This document shows, piece by piece, positions 44,098 through 54,247 of a DNA stretch of 64,000 nucleotides. Origin of the DNA: Kineococcus rhizosphaerae (GTDB lineage: Bacteria > Actinomycetota > Actinomycetes > Actinomycetales > Kineococcaceae); the NCBI RefSeq assembly GCF_003002055.1, contig NZ_PVZF01000002.1, positions 372,001 through 436,000 of the forward strand, written 5' to 3'. The notes under the pieces are model-generated. The model made no database searches. It was not told where the DNA came from and saw nothing but the letters and a program-made list of their open reading frames with translations. Numbering within the stretch: the stretch's first letter is position 1; every line of letters begins with the position of its first letter. A program made the translations under genes and the position numbers.

Positions 44098-45011
44098 GGA
44101 CCGCCCCGGCCCTCGACGCCGCCTGCACCCGGGGTCTGGCCCGGTGGCGGGCCTGCCCGGGCGTCGACCCGCGCGACGTCGACGCGTCCGGGGCCGAGCT
44201 GGCCGACGTCCTCGCCCCGCTGGCCCGGTCCGCGTGGCCGGAGGTGGCGTGGCGCTGCGGCGTGCTCACCGCGACGGGCTACCCCGTCGAACTGGCCTGG
44301 GCCTCGCGCGACGCCGCCGTCCGCTGGACCTGCGAGGTCGCCGGCCCCGAAGCGCCCCAGGCGGGGCGGCTGGAGCGGGCCGGGCAGCTGGCCGGGGTGG
44401 ACGTCGCGGCGTGGGGAGCCGCGCAGCGGGGTGGGCCGCTGCGCTACGGGGCCTGGCTGGGGGTGCGGTGGCTGGCCGGCGCGCGCCGGGCCAAGGTCTA
44501 CGCCGAACTGCCCACCGGGACGCTGCCCCCGGGGTCGTGGACGCCGGCGGCGCGGGACCTGGCGCGCGCGGTCCTGGACCTGACGTGGCGGATGGCCGGG
44601 GTGAACGACGACGGCTCGGTCGAGCTGTACGCCCGGGTGCCCGAACCGTCGTGGGCGCAGCTGCGGGCGGTGTCGGCGACGGTGGGCGACACCGGCGCCC
44701 TGGTGGCCGGGGTCCGTGGACTCCTGGGCGAGCGGGGCGAGCACCTGCCCCGGCCGTCGGGGCTGAGCCTGGCGGTCTCACCGGCGGGGGTCCCGCTGGC
44801 GCTGACCTGGTTCACCGTCGCCGCCCGCGTGTGGTCGCGCGACGGGTCCGTCGGCCGGTCCCTGGAACGGGTGGTCCCCGCGCTGCGCGCCGGGTCGTAC
44901 CCGGCGCTGGCGGCCGGCCCCGCGGACGGGCGCTGGCGGCACGGGGTGGTCGGGGCAGGGGTGGACGCGGCCGGCCGGACGTGGTTCCAGGCCGGTCTGC
45001 GGCCGACGTGA
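44094..45011 (+). CDS. Unknown protein F of the neprosin cluster
   Basis: The 305-residue product is Trp/Arg/Ala-rich and has no signal peptide. I see no confident family. Strand-like segments such as PVELAWASRDAAVRWTCEVA, RRAKVYAELPTG and GSVELYARVPEP, spaced with helices, would fit an alpha/beta barrel, but no catalytic motif is clear. Its GTG overlaps the stop of protein E by four bases and its stop overlaps protein G by four bases, so the three are translationally coupled. A functional pairing with the cyclase-like protein G is suggested only by this coupling. Confidence 0.65.
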   Translation: MRTAPALDAACTRGLARWRACPGVDPRDVDASGAELADVLAPLARSAWPEVAWRCGVLTATGYPVELAWASRDAAVRWTCEVAGPEAPQAGRLERAGQLAGVDVAAWGAAQRGGPLRYGAWLGVRWLAGARRAKVYAELPTGTLPPGSWTPAARDLARAVLDLTWRMAGVNDDGSVELYARVPEPSWAQLRAVSATVGDTGALVAGVRGLLGERGEHLPRPSGLSLAVSPAGVPLALTWFTVAARVWSRDGSVGRSLERVVPALRAGSYPALAAGPADGRWRHGVVGAGVDAAGRTWFQAGLRPT

Positions 45012-45808
45012 ACGACCCCCCGCCCAGCGTCGTCCGCTGGGCCGACGGGCGCACCGCGCAGGACGCGAACGGCTTCGTGACGGGGTTGCTCGTGCGCGAG
45101 CTCCGGCTGGCCGGGCACCGGGCCCCGGCGGGCTGGCTCGACGCGCTGGGCCGCTGCGCCCGCCCCGACGGGTCGTTCGGCTTCTGGCCCGAGGGTGGGC
45201 GGCCCGCGTGGGCTCCCGAGCTGCCGCCCGACAGCGACGACACGGCCGTGCTCCTGACCGAGCTGCACCTGGCGGGCCGCCTCGACCGCACCCGGACGCG
45301 CCGGGTGGCGTGCCGGACGCTGGGCAACCGGCGGCTGCGCCGGGTCCTGGACCCCGGACCGCCCTGGATCCGGGTGGGGACCTTCACGACGTGGCACCGG
45401 GGCCGTGACGCGGGGGTCGTCGACCTGACCGCCGTGGCCAACGTCCTGGCCCTGCTGCGGGTGACGGGGCTGCAGGCGGTCCCGGGGTTCGAGGAGTCCA
45501 GGGCGTCGGTGCTCGCGGGGGCGCGGTGGGCGGGGTCCTCCCGGGCCCGGTGGGAGAGCCTGTCGCCGTTCTACCCCGAACCGGACGAGCTGCGGCGGGC
45601 GCTGGTGAACGCCGCGCGGTGCGGGGTCGAGGGGCTCGCCGGGGCCGTCGCCGCGGTGGCGCGGGCCTGCCCCCGCCGCGACCCCGACGTCGTGTGCTCC
45701 CGGGCCTACGGACCACCCACCTGGCACAGCCCCGCGCTGGCCGCCCTGCGCCGGGACGGGCCGGTGGCGGGCGCCGCCACCGGCCGGGGGACGACCGCGG
45801 GACCCTGA
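45008..45808 (+). CDS. Alpha/alpha-toroid (prenyltransferase/squalene-cyclase repeat-like) protein G
   Basis: The 266-residue product has GSFGFWPEGG near residue 55, a QW-like motif. DSDDTA at residues 75-80 has the form DxDDTA used as the acid motif of class II terpene cyclases and kept in related toroid proteins. ANVLALLRVTGLQAVPG is a further helical pair. The protein is too short for a full class II cyclase (beta-gamma didomain), so it may be a single-domain relative or a binding protein rather than an enzyme. It ends the gene run that begins with neprosin. Overlap with F implies coupling. Confidence 0.65.
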   Translation: MNDPPPSVVRWADGRTAQDANGFVTGLLVRELRLAGHRAPAGWLDALGRCARPDGSFGFWPEGGRPAWAPELPPDSDDTAVLLTELHLAGRLDRTRTRRVACRTLGNRRLRRVLDPGPPWIRVGTFTTWHRGRDAGVVDLTAVANVLALLRVTGLQAVPGFEESRASVLAGARWAGSSRARWESLSPFYPEPDELRRALVNAARCGVEGLAGAVAAVARACPRRDPDVVCSRAYGPPTWHSPALAALRRDGPVAGAATGRGTTAGP

Positions 45809-45827
45809 CGGTCCGGGCCGCCGCGGT

Positions 45828-46622
45828 TCAGCGGGAGATCTCCTCGAGCACCGACAGGTGCCCCGCGCCGGGCACCGTCACGAGGTCGGCGCCGGGGATC
45901 AGCGCCGCGAGGCGCCGGGCGTGGGCGAGGGGGACCACCCGGTCCGCCTCGCCGTGCACGAGGGTGACCGGGACGGTGATCGCCGCCGGGTCGAAACCCC
46001 AGGGGTTCACGTGGGCGACGTCGTCGTCGACGACCCCGCCGCGACCGTCGGCCGTCGCCTCGGCGACCACGGTCCCGAACCAGCCCCAGGGACCCTCCAG
46101 GGTGGCCCAGTCGTCGTCGGTGAAGTCGACCCCGCCGGACCCGCCGGCCGCCTCGAACTGCTCCTTGGCCCTGCGGCCGCCGGTGGCCCGGCCCAGGGAG
46201 GCGCGCGAGTGCGGACCCATGCCCTCGAACCAGTCGGCGCCGGAGAAGGGGGCCAGCCCCGAGATCGACAGCGCCGACGTGGTGCGTTCGGGCAGCAGCG
46301 CCGCGCACGCCAGTGCGTGCGACCCCCCGCCGGAGTGCCCCACCGAGCGGCAGGTCTCGACACCGAGGTGGTCCAGGACGGCCCGCACGTCCGCCGCGAC
46401 GTCCGCGACCCGGCGACCGGGCAGGCGGGGGGAGCGGCCGAAGCCGGGACGGTCCACGCCGATCCAGCGCGTGTCGGTCTCGCGCCAGGGCGCCGGCGGT
46501 TCCCCGGTGTTCGGCGTCCCGCCGTGCCACAGGACGACGTCCCCCGCCCCGCCGGTGTCGTGGATCCCGAGGGTCCGGCCGTCGGGGAGTTCCAGTTCGG
46601 TGCGTTCCACGGTGCGGGTCAC
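45828..46622 (-). CDS. Alpha/beta hydrolase
   Basis: The 264-residue product has the oxyanion-hole region [13 protein letters not shown], the nucleophile elbow [11 protein letters not shown] (Ser at about residue 96), a catalytic-acid strand [14 protein letters not shown] and a terminal GAGHLSV His. It is a soluble esterase/lipase-like enzyme of unknown substrate. GTG 46622 overlaps the stop of the Cds1-like gene by four bases, so the two are co-translated on the minus strand. It converges with gene G. Confidence 0.88.
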   Translation of the reverse strand: MTRTVERTELELPDGRTLGIHDTGGAGDVVLWHGGTPNTGEPPAPWRETDTRWIGVDRPGFGRSPRLPGRRVADVAADVRAVLDHLGVETCRSVGHSGGGSHALACAALLPERTTSALSISGLAPFSGADWFEGMGPHSRASLGRATGGRRAKEQFEAAGGSGGVDFTDDDWATLEGPWGWFGTVVAEATADGRGGVVDDDVAHVNPWGFDPAAITVPVTLVHGEADRVVPLAHARRLAALIPGADLVTVPGAGHLSVLEEISR

Positions 46623-47671
46623 GGGAAGAAGGGTTCCACCGCGGCGCGGCCGGCGTCCAGGTCGATGCCCCTGGCCCGTACCCAGTCGTCCGCGTAGTAG
46701 GTGTCCAGGTAGCGGTTCCCGTCGTCGCAGATGAGCGTCACCACCGAACCCGGCCGACCCTGCCGCCGCATCCGGTCCACCAGCCGCAGCGCCGCGGACA
46801 GGTTCGTGCCCGTCGAGGCACCCGCCCGGATCCCGTTGCGCTCGAACAGGATCCGCATCGCCGCGACCGACTCGGCGTCCGGCACGGTGAACACCTCGTC
46901 GACGACCGTGGGCACGAACGAGGGTTCGACACGGGGGCGGCCGATGCCCTCGATGCGCGAGCCCGGCCCGGTCACGGCGCGCGAGCCGGTGCGCCACGCC
47001 TCCTCGAACACCGACCCCTCCGGGTCCACCACGGCCAGCCGCGTCGCGCGCTTCGAGTACCGGCAGTACCGGCCGATCGTCGCGCTCGTGCCGCCCGTCC
47101 CGGCGCCCACGACGATCCACTCGGGTTCGGGGTGGGGTTCGAGGGCGAGCTGCTCGAAGATGGAGCAGGCGATGTTGTTGTTGCCGCGCCAGTCCGTGAC
47201 CGTCGAGGCGTTGGCGAACTGGTCGAGGTAGAACCACCCGTCCTGCGCGCCGAGGGCCTCGGCCGCCGCGTACACGTCCCCGGGCTCGACCAGGTGCAAC
47301 CGGCCGCCCTGACGGGTGATGAGGTCGAGCTTGGCCGCCGACGTCTGCGCGGGCACGACGGCGACGAACTGCAGCCCCAGCAGGCGGGCGAAGTACGCCT
47401 CGGAGACGGCCGTCGACCCGCTGGAGGCCTCCACGAGCGTCGTGCCCTCGGTGATGTCGCCGTTGCTGAGGCCGAACAGGAACAACGACCGGGCGAGGCG
47501 GTGCTTGAGCGAGCCCGTGGGGTGCACCGACTCGTCCTTGAGGTAGAGCCGGACGCCCCACTCCTGCGGCAGGTCGAACACCCGCAGGTGGGTGTCGGCG
47601 CTGCGGTTGGCGTCCGCCTCGATGATGCGGACGGCGCGGTGCACCCAGTCGCGGGCGGTGGGGGAGCTCAC
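46619..47671 (-). CDS. cds1: Cds1-like PLP-dependent cysteine synthase/desulfhydrase
   Basis: The 350-residue product has the PLP-lysine region [20 protein letters not shown], the [13 protein letters not shown] active-site loop and [14 protein letters not shown] for phosphate binding. The N-terminus [24 protein letters not shown] closely matches Mycobacterium Cds1, a cysteine desulfhydrase that yields H2S from cysteine. Whether this copy makes or breaks cysteine cannot be told from sequence. GTG 47671 gives the family N-terminus. It reads divergently from the small membrane protein genes. Confidence 0.85.
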   Translation of the reverse strand: MSSPTARDWVHRAVRIIEADANRSADTHLRVFDLPQEWGVRLYLKDESVHPTGSLKHRLARSLFLFGLSNGDITEGTTLVEASSGSTAVSEAYFARLLGLQFVAVVPAQTSAAKLDLITRQGGRLHLVEPGDVYAAAEALGAQDGWFYLDQFANASTVTDWRGNNNIACSIFEQLALEPHPEPEWIVVGAGTGGTSATIGRYCRYSKRATRLAVVDPEGSVFEEAWRTGSRAVTGPGSRIEGIGRPRVEPSFVPTVVDEVFTVPDAESVAAMRILFERNGIRAGASTGTNLSAALRLVDRMRRQGRPGSVVTLICDDGNRYLDTYYADDWVRARGIDLDAGRAAVEPFFP

Positions 47672-47730
47672 CGGGTGACGGTACCGACGATCCGGGTCCC
47701 TCCCGCCCCCGCGCTCCGTAGCCTCACCCG

Positions 47731-48255
47731 GTGCCCGTCCCGCCCCGTCCACCCCTGACCACCCTGAGCGTCGCTGCCGTCCTCGCCGCGGCGCTGCCGG
47801 TCGTCCTCCTGCTCGGCGACCTCGTGGTGAGCACCCTGCCCACTGACGACGACGCCGTGTTCACCGCGACCGGGGGTGACTGGGCCGTGGCGGTGGAGGA
47901 CGTCACCGAGCCCGGCCCGGTCGAGCAGCTGCTGCAGACGCTGGCGACCACGTCCGTGGCCCCGGCCCTGCTGGCCTCCTGCTTGGGCCTGGCCGTGCTG
48001 GGGGCCCTGAGCGTCGCCGGTCACCGCCTGCGCCCGGGGGTGCGCGCCGGGGGAGTCGTCGTGGCCGGTGCGGTCGTCGCGGTGGCGCTCGCCGCGGCCG
48101 CCGCGGCCGTGGTGGAGGTGCCGTACGACGGAGGCCTGGTCCCCGATCCGGGCGGGGCGCTGCGGGACGCTCCCGTCGTCGGGCCGCTGGTGGCGCTGGC
48201 GGTCCTGTCCGCGCTGGCCGCCGCGGCGCTCGGACGTCGGGCGCCGGGCGCGTGA
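47731..48255 (+). CDS. Small membrane protein
   Basis: The 174-residue protein has about four hydrophobic Ala/Val/Leu-rich segments (about residues 10-32, 75-95, 103-125, 145-165). A more polar loop with [20 protein letters not shown] follows the first. No known domain is recognised. It overlaps the following similar-sized membrane gene by four bases (GTGA), so the two probably form a membrane complex. Function unknown. Confidence 0.65.
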   Translation: MPVPPRPPLTTLSVAAVLAAALPVVLLLGDLVVSTLPTDDDAVFTATGGDWAVAVEDVTEPGPVEQLLQTLATTSVAPALLASCLGLAVLGALSVAGHRLRPGVRAGGVVVAGAVVAVALAAAAAAVVEVPYDGGLVPDPGGALRDAPVVGPLVALAVLSALAAAALGRRAPGA

Positions 48256-48809
48256 GGGTCCGGTCCTGGCGGCACGCGGCGCTGCTGGCAGCGGCCCTCG
48301 TCCCCGTCCTGATCACGGTCGTCGCGGCGGCCCGGGCCTGGACGGGCGCCGGGTCCTACGTGCCGCCGGAGGTCGCGGTCGTGGGTCTCACCCCGGTGCC
48401 GGGCGTCGTGGACCGCCTCGGCTGGGTCAGCGCCGAGGTCGGGTTCTCGACGGCCCTGGCCTGCGCGGCGCTCGCCTGCACCCTGCTCGCCGCGTGCCGG
48501 TGGGCGCCCGGGACCTGGCGGCTGGACGGGGTCCTCGTACCGGCCGCGGCTGCGACGGCGGTGTTCAGCGCGGTCGTCGGGGTCGTGGCCGCGGCTGCGC
48601 GGCTGGTGGCGTGGTTCGCCCCGTCCACGGGGTTCGGGTGGAGCACGACGTACTCGGGCGTCTACCTGGCCCTGGACGCGGGCGTGGACGCGGTGCCCTG
48701 GCCGGTGGTGTCGGCGGGCCCGTACGTCGACGCGGCCACCGCGCTCGTCCCGGCGGGGATCTGCGCGGCGGCCGCGTGGCTCCTGCTGCGGCGCGAGCCT
48801 CAGGCCTGA
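48252..48809 (+). CDS. Small membrane protein, coupled to the preceding gene
   Basis: The 185-residue protein begins [20 protein letters not shown] and has about four hydrophobic segments separated by short loops including SPSTGFGWSTTYS-like polar stretches. Topology resembles the preceding gene, which it overlaps by four bases. Its last ten bases overlap the end of the convergent GH13 gene. No family is recognised. Confidence 0.65.
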   Translation: MRVRSWRHAALLAAALVPVLITVVAAARAWTGAGSYVPPEVAVVGLTPVPGVVDRLGWVSAEVGFSTALACAALACTLLAACRWAPGTWRLDGVLVPAAAATAVFSAVVGVVAAAARLVAWFAPSTGFGWSTTYSGVYLALDAGVDAVPWPVVSAGPYVDAATALVPAGICAAAAWLLLRREPQA

Positions 48810-50410
48810 ACCCACACCGTGGTGTCCGGCGGGACGCGGTCGCCGTCCAGCGGGCCGCTGGCCAGCACGAGTTCCCCGGCGGGTACGTCCACGGGCTCGG
48901 TCCCGGCGTTCGTCAGCACCGTCCACCCGCCGGGGCGGGAGAACGACACCACGTCCGGGGCCGAGGGGAGCCAGGTGAGGTCCTCGGTGGTCCGCAGGCG
49001 CCGGCGCGCGGCCAGGGCCTGGCGGTAGAACTCCAGCGTCGAGCCCTCGACCCCGTCCTGCCGGTCGACGGCGACGTCGGCGAACCACGCCGGTTGCGGC
49101 AGGTGGGACCCGCCCGGCCCGAACCCGTGCGAGGACCCCTCGGCGGTCCAGGGCAGCGGGACGCGGCAGCCGTCGCGGCCCTTCTCCTCGCCCTGCGAGC
49201 GCAGCCAGGTCGGGTCCTGCAGGTCCTCGGCGGGCAGGTCGGCGACCTCGACCAGGCCGAGTTCCTCGCCCTGGTAGAGGTAGGTGCTGCCGGGCAGGGC
49301 GAGGATGAACGCCGTCGCGGCGCGGGCCCGGCGCAGCCCGCCCGCGGTGTCGGGCGCGGGGTCGGTGCCGTTCGAGAGCAGCCAGGCGTTCTGGTCGGCG
49401 CCGGCGGGCAGGGCGTAGCGGCTGGCGTGCCGGACGACGTCGTGGTTGGACAGCACCCACGTCGAGGAGCTGCCGGCGTCGGCGGCGAAGCGCAGGTTGT
49501 CGGTGACGATCTCGCGGAACGCGTCCGCGGCGAAGTCGGCCTTGAGCAGGTCGAAGTTGAACGCCTGGCCGAGCCCCTCGGGGGAGGCGTAGCGGGCGCG
49601 GCGGTGGGCCGGGACCCAGGCCTCGGCGACGGCCGTGCGCGGCGGGTCGTACTGGTCGAAGAGCTTGCGCCACTCGGCGTACACCTCGTGCACCTCGTCG
49701 CGGTCGAGGTAGCGGTGCGCGCCGTCGACGAGCCCGTCCAGCTCGGCCGTCGTCGGCAGCGGCTCGCTGAGGTCCTTGGTCAGGGCGTTGGCGACGTCGA
49801 TGCGGAACCCGTCGACACCGCGGTCGGCCCAGAACCGCAGGGTCTGCAGGTGGTCCGCGCGCACGTCGGGGTGGTCCCAGTTCCAGTCCGGCTGCTCGGG
49901 GGCGAACAGGTGCAGGTACCAGTCGCCGTCGCCGACGGGTTCCCACGCCGACCCGCCGAACATCGCGGTCCAGTCGCTGGGGGGCAGTTCGCCGTGCTCG
50001 CCGCCGCCGCGGCGGAACACGTACCGCTCCCGCTCGGGGGAGCCGGGGCCGGCGGCCAGGGCGGCCTGGAACCAGCGGTGCCGGTTCGAGGAGTGGTTGG
50101 GGACGATGTCGACGACGAGCTTGATCCCCGCGCCGTGCAGGGCGGCGACCAGTTCGTCGAACTGCTCCAGGGTGCCGATCTTCGGGTCGACGTCGCGGTG
50201 GTCGTCGACGTCGTACCCGCCGTCGGCCAGGGCCGAGGGGTAGAAGGGCGAGAGCCACACGGCGTCGACGCCGAGGCGGGTCAGGTACGGGACGCGGGAG
50301 GTGATGCCGGGCAGGTCGCCGATGCCGTCGCCGTTCGAGTCGGCGAAGCTGCGCGGGTAGACCTGGTAGACGACGGCCTGCCGCCACCAGTCCTTCGTGG
50401 GCTGTTCCAC
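48800..50410 (-). CDS. GH13 alpha-glucosidase
   Basis: The 536-residue cytoplasmic enzyme starts DWWRQAVVYQVYPRSFADSN, typical of oligo-1,6-/alpha-glucosidases. It has VDIVPNHSSNRH (conserved region I), GFRIDVANAL with the nucleophile Asp (region II), VAEAWVP with the acid Glu (region III) and LSNHDVVRHAS (region IV). There is no signal peptide, so it probably acts on imported maltose, isomaltose or trehalose-type sugars. It is divergent from a ROK regulator whose operator lies in the 90-base gap, so control by that regulator is likely. The start is GTG 50410. Confidence 0.92.
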   Translation of the reverse strand: MEQPTKDWWRQAVVYQVYPRSFADSNGDGIGDLPGITSRVPYLTRLGVDAVWLSPFYPSALADGGYDVDDHRDVDPKIGTLEQFDELVAALHGAGIKLVVDIVPNHSSNRHRWFQAALAAGPGSPERERYVFRRGGGEHGELPPSDWTAMFGGSAWEPVGDGDWYLHLFAPEQPDWNWDHPDVRADHLQTLRFWADRGVDGFRIDVANALTKDLSEPLPTTAELDGLVDGAHRYLDRDEVHEVYAEWRKLFDQYDPPRTAVAEAWVPAHRRARYASPEGLGQAFNFDLLKADFAADAFREIVTDNLRFAADAGSSSTWVLSNHDVVRHASRYALPAGADQNAWLLSNGTDPAPDTAGGLRRARAATAFILALPGSTYLYQGEELGLVEVADLPAEDLQDPTWLRSQGEEKGRDGCRVPLPWTAEGSSHGFGPGGSHLPQPAWFADVAVDRQDGVEGSTLEFYRQALAARRRLRTTEDLTWLPSAPDVVSFSRPGGWTVLTNAGTEPVDVPAGELVLASGPLDGDRVPPDTTVWVQA

Positions 50411-50442
50411 GGTGGATCTCCGATGATCGTGTACTTGATGTT

Positions 50443-50460
50443 GGCCCTAAATCTAAGGCC
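50443..50460. promoter_or_regulatory. Palindromic operator candidate for the ROK regulator
   Basis: GGCCCTAAATCTAAGGCC is an 18-base near-palindrome: GGCC arms with TA and AT inner symmetry, 14 of 18 positions symmetric. It is in the only AT-richer stretch between the divergent GH13 and ROK genes. Position and symmetry suit binding of a dimeric ROK repressor controlling both promoters. Confidence 0.5.
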
Positions 50461-50500
50461 TGGTTAAAGTGTGCCCAGGTCGGGCGAGAGGGGTCAAGGG

Positions 50501-51691
50501 GTGCCGACGGGAGTCTCGGTGACGCGCCGGCTGCGCGACGAGAACGCGCTCGCGGTGCTCCACCACGTCTGGGACCTGCCCGCCGGCCCGGACGGCTCCG
50601 AACCCGCCGTGACCGGCACCGACCTCATCGCCGCCACGGGGCTGTCCCGCGCGACCGTCCACGACGTGTGCGAGGAGCTCATCGGTCGCGGGTGGTTGCG
50701 GGAGCTGCCCAACGAGCGGGCCGCCGGCACCTACACCAAGGGCCGCCCCGCCCGCCGGTACGCGTTCGACGTCCACGCCGGGGTCGTCGTGGGGATCGAC
50801 GCGGGGCAGCACCGGATCGCGGCGCGGGTGGGCGACCTGCGCGGACGTCCGCTGGCCGACGTCGCGCGCGAGGTCGCCCACGAACCGGCGAGCACCCCCG
50901 CCGCCGAGCGCCTCGAGGTCGTGGCGGCGACCGTCCGGCAGGCCCTGGCGCAGGCCGGTTCCCCGCAGGTGCTGTCCGTCGTCCTCGGCGTCCCGGCCCC
51001 CGTGGGGCCCTCGGGCCGCACCGAGTTCTCCGGCAACCCCTACTGGGGGTTCGTCAACGCCGACCTGGCCGGTGGGCTGTCGTCCCGGCACGGGTGGCCG
51101 GTCCTGGCCGAGAACGACGCCAACCTCGCCGCGCTGGCCGAGGGGTGGATCGGCAGCGGCCGGGGCGTGCGCCACCAGGTGACCCTGCTCGCCGGCGAGC
51201 GCATCGGGGCCGGTGTCGTCGACGACGGCCGGCTGCTGCGCGGGGCCCGCGGCGGGGTGGGGGAGATGCGCTACCTGACCATCGTCGACGGCGTCGGTTC
51301 CCCCGCCGGGCTCGGCAAGGTGCTGCGCGACCTGGTGGCCGAGGCGGGCGGGACGGGCGCGGCCGAGGACGTCGTCGCCGCGGCCGCCGCCGGCGAGGAA
51401 CTGGCCGGGTCGCTGCTCGCCGTGGCCGCCGACCGGCTGGCCCGCGTCGTCGTGACCCTCGCGAGCCTGTTCGACCCCGAACGCGTCGTCGTCGCCGGCG
51501 GGGTCGCCGGGGCGCTCGGCCTCGTCGAGCGGGTCAACGCCGAACTGCCCCGCTTCCTCGACGAACCCCGGCCCCTCGTCGTCGCCTCCACCCTCGGGCG
51601 CGACGTCGTCGTCCTCGGCGCGGTGCGCCGGGCCCTGGACGACGTGCGGGACCGGGTGCTGTCGCTGTCCCTGGAGCGGGCCGGGAGCTAG
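50501..51691 (+). CDS. ROK-family transcriptional regulator
   Basis: The product of about 396 residues has an N-terminal helix-turn-helix ([21 protein letters not shown], about residues 40-60) and a ROK sugar-kinase-like domain starting [19 protein letters not shown]. The domain lacks the zinc CxCGxxGCxE motif and its EIGH-type region reads GEMRYLT, so it is probably a sugar sensor, not a kinase. It likely controls the divergent GH13 gene. The start is uncertain: GTG 50501 is used, while GTG 50471 and 50519 are in frame. Its last bases overlap panB by four on the opposite strand. Confidence 0.85.
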   Translation: MPTGVSVTRRLRDENALAVLHHVWDLPAGPDGSEPAVTGTDLIAATGLSRATVHDVCEELIGRGWLRELPNERAAGTYTKGRPARRYAFDVHAGVVVGIDAGQHRIAARVGDLRGRPLADVAREVAHEPASTPAAERLEVVAATVRQALAQAGSPQVLSVVLGVPAPVGPSGRTEFSGNPYWGFVNADLAGGLSSRHGWPVLAENDANLAALAEGWIGSGRGVRHQVTLLAGERIGAGVVDDGRLLRGARGGVGEMRYLTIVDGVGSPAGLGKVLRDLVAEAGGTGAAEDVVAAAAAGEELAGSLLAVAADRLARVVVTLASLFDPERVVVAGGVAGALGLVERVNAELPRFLDEPRPLVVASTLGRDVVVLGAVRRALDDVRDRVLSLSLERAGS

Positions 51692-52509
51692 AAGGAGTGC
51701 TCCGGGCCGGGGAAGCTCGCGTCCTCGACCTCGGCCGCGTACGCGCGGGCCGCGTCGCCGAGCGCGGTGCGCAGGTCGGCGAACTTCTTCACGAACGTCG
51801 CCGTGCGGTCGCTGAGGCCCGCGAAGTCCTGCCACACCAGGACCTGCGCGTCGCAGCCGTTCCCGGCGCCGATCCCGACCGTGGGGACGGCCAGGGACTC
51901 GGTGACCTGCCGGGCCACGTCGGCCGGGACCATCTCCAGCACCACCGCGAACGCCCCCGCCTCGGCCACCGCGCGGGCGTCCTGCAGCACCCCGGCGGCC
52001 GCCTCGCCCCGGCCCTGCACGCGGTACCCGCCCAGGGCGTGCTCGGACTGCGGGGTGAACCCGATGTGCCCCATCACGGGGATCCCGGCGTCCACCACGG
52101 CCCGCACCCGCGAGGCCGTCCGGGCCCCGCCCTCGAGCTTGACGGCGTGGGCGCCGCCCTCCTTCATGAGCCGCACGGCCGACTGGACGGCCTGCTCGTC
52201 GGAGGCCTCGTAGGAGCCGAACGGCAGGTCGGCCACCACGAGGGCGTTCGGGGCACCGGCCACGACGGCGCGGGTCAGCGGCAGCAGGTGGTCCAGCGTG
52301 ACGGGCAGGGTGCTGGACATGCCGAACACCGTGTTCGCCGCGGAGTCGCCGACGAGCAGCACCGGGATGCCGGCCTCGTCGAAGACCTGGGCCGTCATGG
52401 TGTCGTAGCTGGTGAGCATGGCCCACCGGTGGCCCGTCTCCTTCCACTGCTGCAGGTGGTGGACGCGGGTCCGGCGGCGGCGGGCGGGAGGTTCGGTCGC
52501 GTACGACAC
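51688..52509 (-). CDS. panB: 3-methyl-2-oxobutanoate hydroxymethyltransferase
   Basis: PanB makes ketopantoate from alpha-ketoisovalerate and methylenetetrahydrofolate in pantothenate synthesis. The 273-residue product has [31 protein letters not shown] with the metal-binding Asp, [11 protein letters not shown] and [11 protein letters not shown], all family hallmarks, and [21 protein letters not shown]. Start GTG 52509 leaves one base between it and the nadE stop. nadE-panB may be one transcript. Confidence 0.95.
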   Translation of the reverse strand: MSYATEPPARRRRTRVHHLQQWKETGHRWAMLTSYDTMTAQVFDEAGIPVLLVGDSAANTVFGMSSTLPVTLDHLLPLTRAVVAGAPNALVVADLPFGSYEASDEQAVQSAVRLMKEGGAHAVKLEGGARTASRVRAVVDAGIPVMGHIGFTPQSEHALGGYRVQGRGEAAAGVLQDARAVAEAGAFAVVLEMVPADVARQVTESLAVPTVGIGAGNGCDAQVLVWQDFAGLSDRTATFVKKFADLRTALGDAARAYAAEVEDASFPGPEHSF

Positions 52510-52510
52510 C

Positions 52511-54247
52511 TCAGTTCGCCCCCAGCTCCTGCTGGGCCTCGCGTTCGCGCCAGCGGTTCGTGATGGGCAGCCGCCGGTCGCGGCCGAACGCCTTGAACGA
52601 GATCTTCGGACCCGGCGCGAACTGCCGGCGCTTCCACTCGGCGCGGTCGACGAGCGTGACGATCGAGTCCACCAGCGCCCCGTCGAAACCCGCCGCCAGC
52701 ATGTCCGCGCGGCCCTGGTCGCCCTCGACGTAGTCCTCCAGGATCGCGTCGAGCACGTCGTACGGCGGCAGCGAGTCCTGGTCGGTCTGGTCCGGGCGCA
52801 GCTCGGCCGACGGCGGCTTGTCGATCGTGTTCTCCGGGATCGGCGGCTGCTCGCCGCGGGCCGCCGCGTCGGCGTTGCGCCAGCGCGACAGTTCCCACAC
52901 CAGCGTCTTCGGGACGTCCTTCAGCGGTGCGTAGCCGCCGACCGAGTCGCCGTACAGCGTCGAGTACCCGACCGCGAGCTCGCTCTTGTTGCTCGTCGCC
53001 AGCGTGAGGTGGCCCTCCTGGTTGGCCAGGCCCATGATCGTCGTCCCGCGCACGCGCGCCTGCAGGTTCTCCTCCGCCACGCCCTTCAGCGGGACGGTCG
53101 CCAGGAACGCGTCGACCATCGGCGCGATGGCGTACTGGCGGTACTCGAAGCCGCAGCGCCGCGCGAGGTCCTCGGCGTCGTCGCGGGAGTGCTGGCTGGA
53201 GTACCCCGACGGCAGCGAGATCCCCACGACGTTCTCCGCGCCGATCGCGTCGCACGCCAGGCTCGCCACCAGCGCGGAGTCGATGCCGCCCGAGACGGCG
53301 ATGACCACCGAGCGGAACCCGTTCTTGCGCACGTAGTCCCGCAGGCCCAGCACGATCGCGGCGTGCACGTCGGCCACGTCGGGCAGCGGTTCGTGCAGCT
53401 CGGGGGTGCGGGGCTCGTAGGCGGGGACGAGCTCCTCGCTGACCGTGACGCGGGAGATGTGCTCCTCCCACCCCGGCGCCCGGGACGCCTCGGGCAGGTC
53501 CAGGTCGGTGACGACCAGGGCCTCGCGGAACTGCGGCCCGCGGTTGAGCACCGTGCCGTCCTGGGCGACGACGAGGGAGTCGCCGTCGAAGACGAGCTCG
53601 TCCTGGCCACCGACCGCGTTGACGTACGCGATGGGGCACCCCGCCTCCGCGGCCCGGCGCGCGACCAGCTCGAGGCGGACGTCGTCCTTGTTGCGCTCGT
53701 ACGGCGAGCCGTTGATGACGGCGAGCAGCCCGGCGCCGGCGTCGTCGGCCATCTGCACCGGCCCGCCGTCCTGCCACAGGTCCTCGCAGATCGCGATCGC
53801 CACGTCCACGCCCCGCACCCGCGCCACCAGGAGGTCGTCGCCCGGGGTGAAGATGCGGTACTCGTCGAACACCCCGTAGTTCGGCAGGTGGTGCTTGGCG
53901 TAGCGCCCCACGACCCGCCCGCCCTGCAGGACCGCCGCGCAGTTCTGCGGCCGGCCGGAGCCCTCGTGCTGGTCGACGTAGCCCACGACGACCGTCACGT
54001 CCCCGAAGCCGTCGTCGGCGATCTCCGCCGCCAGCCGCCCCACCGCCTGCTGCGAGGCGGCGACGAAGCTGCGCCGCAGGGCCAGGTCCTCCACCGGGTA
54101 CCCCGTCACCGCCGTCTCCGGGAACAGCACCAGGTGCGCCCCGTCGCCCGCGGCCCTCCTCGTCCACTCCCGGATCGCCGCGACGTTGCCGTCGAGGTCG
54201 CCGACGGTCGTGTCGATCTGGGCCATGGCCACGCGCAGCTGGGGCAT
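52511..54247 (-). CDS. nadE: Glutamine-dependent NAD+ synthetase
   Basis: NadE amidates deamido-NAD to NAD using ammonia released from glutamine. The 578-residue product has an N-terminal nitrilase-like glutaminase domain with the triad in LFPETAVTG (Glu), [13 protein letters not shown] (Lys) and [12 protein letters not shown] (Cys). The C-terminal synthetase domain has [19 protein letters not shown] as ATP loop. Start ATG 54247 was chosen to give [13 protein letters not shown]; an open frame continues upstream without homology. It lies upstream of panB on the same strand. Confidence 0.95.
   Translation of the reverse strand: MPQLRVAMAQIDTTVGDLDGNVAAIREWTRRAAGDGAHLVLFPETAVTGYPVEDLALRRSFVAASQQAVGRLAAEIADDGFGDVTVVVGYVDQHEGSGRPQNCAAVLQGGRVVGRYAKHHLPNYGVFDEYRIFTPGDDLLVARVRGVDVAIAICEDLWQDGGPVQMADDAGAGLLAVINGSPYERNKDDVRLELVARRAAEAGCPIAYVNAVGGQDELVFDGDSLVVAQDGTVLNRGPQFREALVVTDLDLPEASRAPGWEEHISRVTVSEELVPAYEPRTPELHEPLPDVADVHAAIVLGLRDYVRKNGFRSVVIAVSGGIDSALVASLACDAIGAENVVGISLPSGYSSQHSRDDAEDLARRCGFEYRQYAIAPMVDAFLATVPLKGVAEENLQARVRGTTIMGLANQEGHLTLATSNKSELAVGYSTLYGDSVGGYAPLKDVPKTLVWELSRWRNADAAARGEQPPIPENTIDKPPSAELRPDQTDQDSLPPYDVLDAILEDYVEGDQGRADMLAAGFDGALVDSIVTLVDRAEWKRRQFAPGPKISFKAFGRDRRLPITNRWREREAQQELGAN

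Noticed and set aside
41064-45011. A single 1315-residue protein from gene E through gene F
   Set aside because: After about 42955 this frame reads as Arg/Pro/Ala-rich shadow, while the other frame encodes a conserved C-terminus. F starts separately at 44094 by a GTGA overlap.
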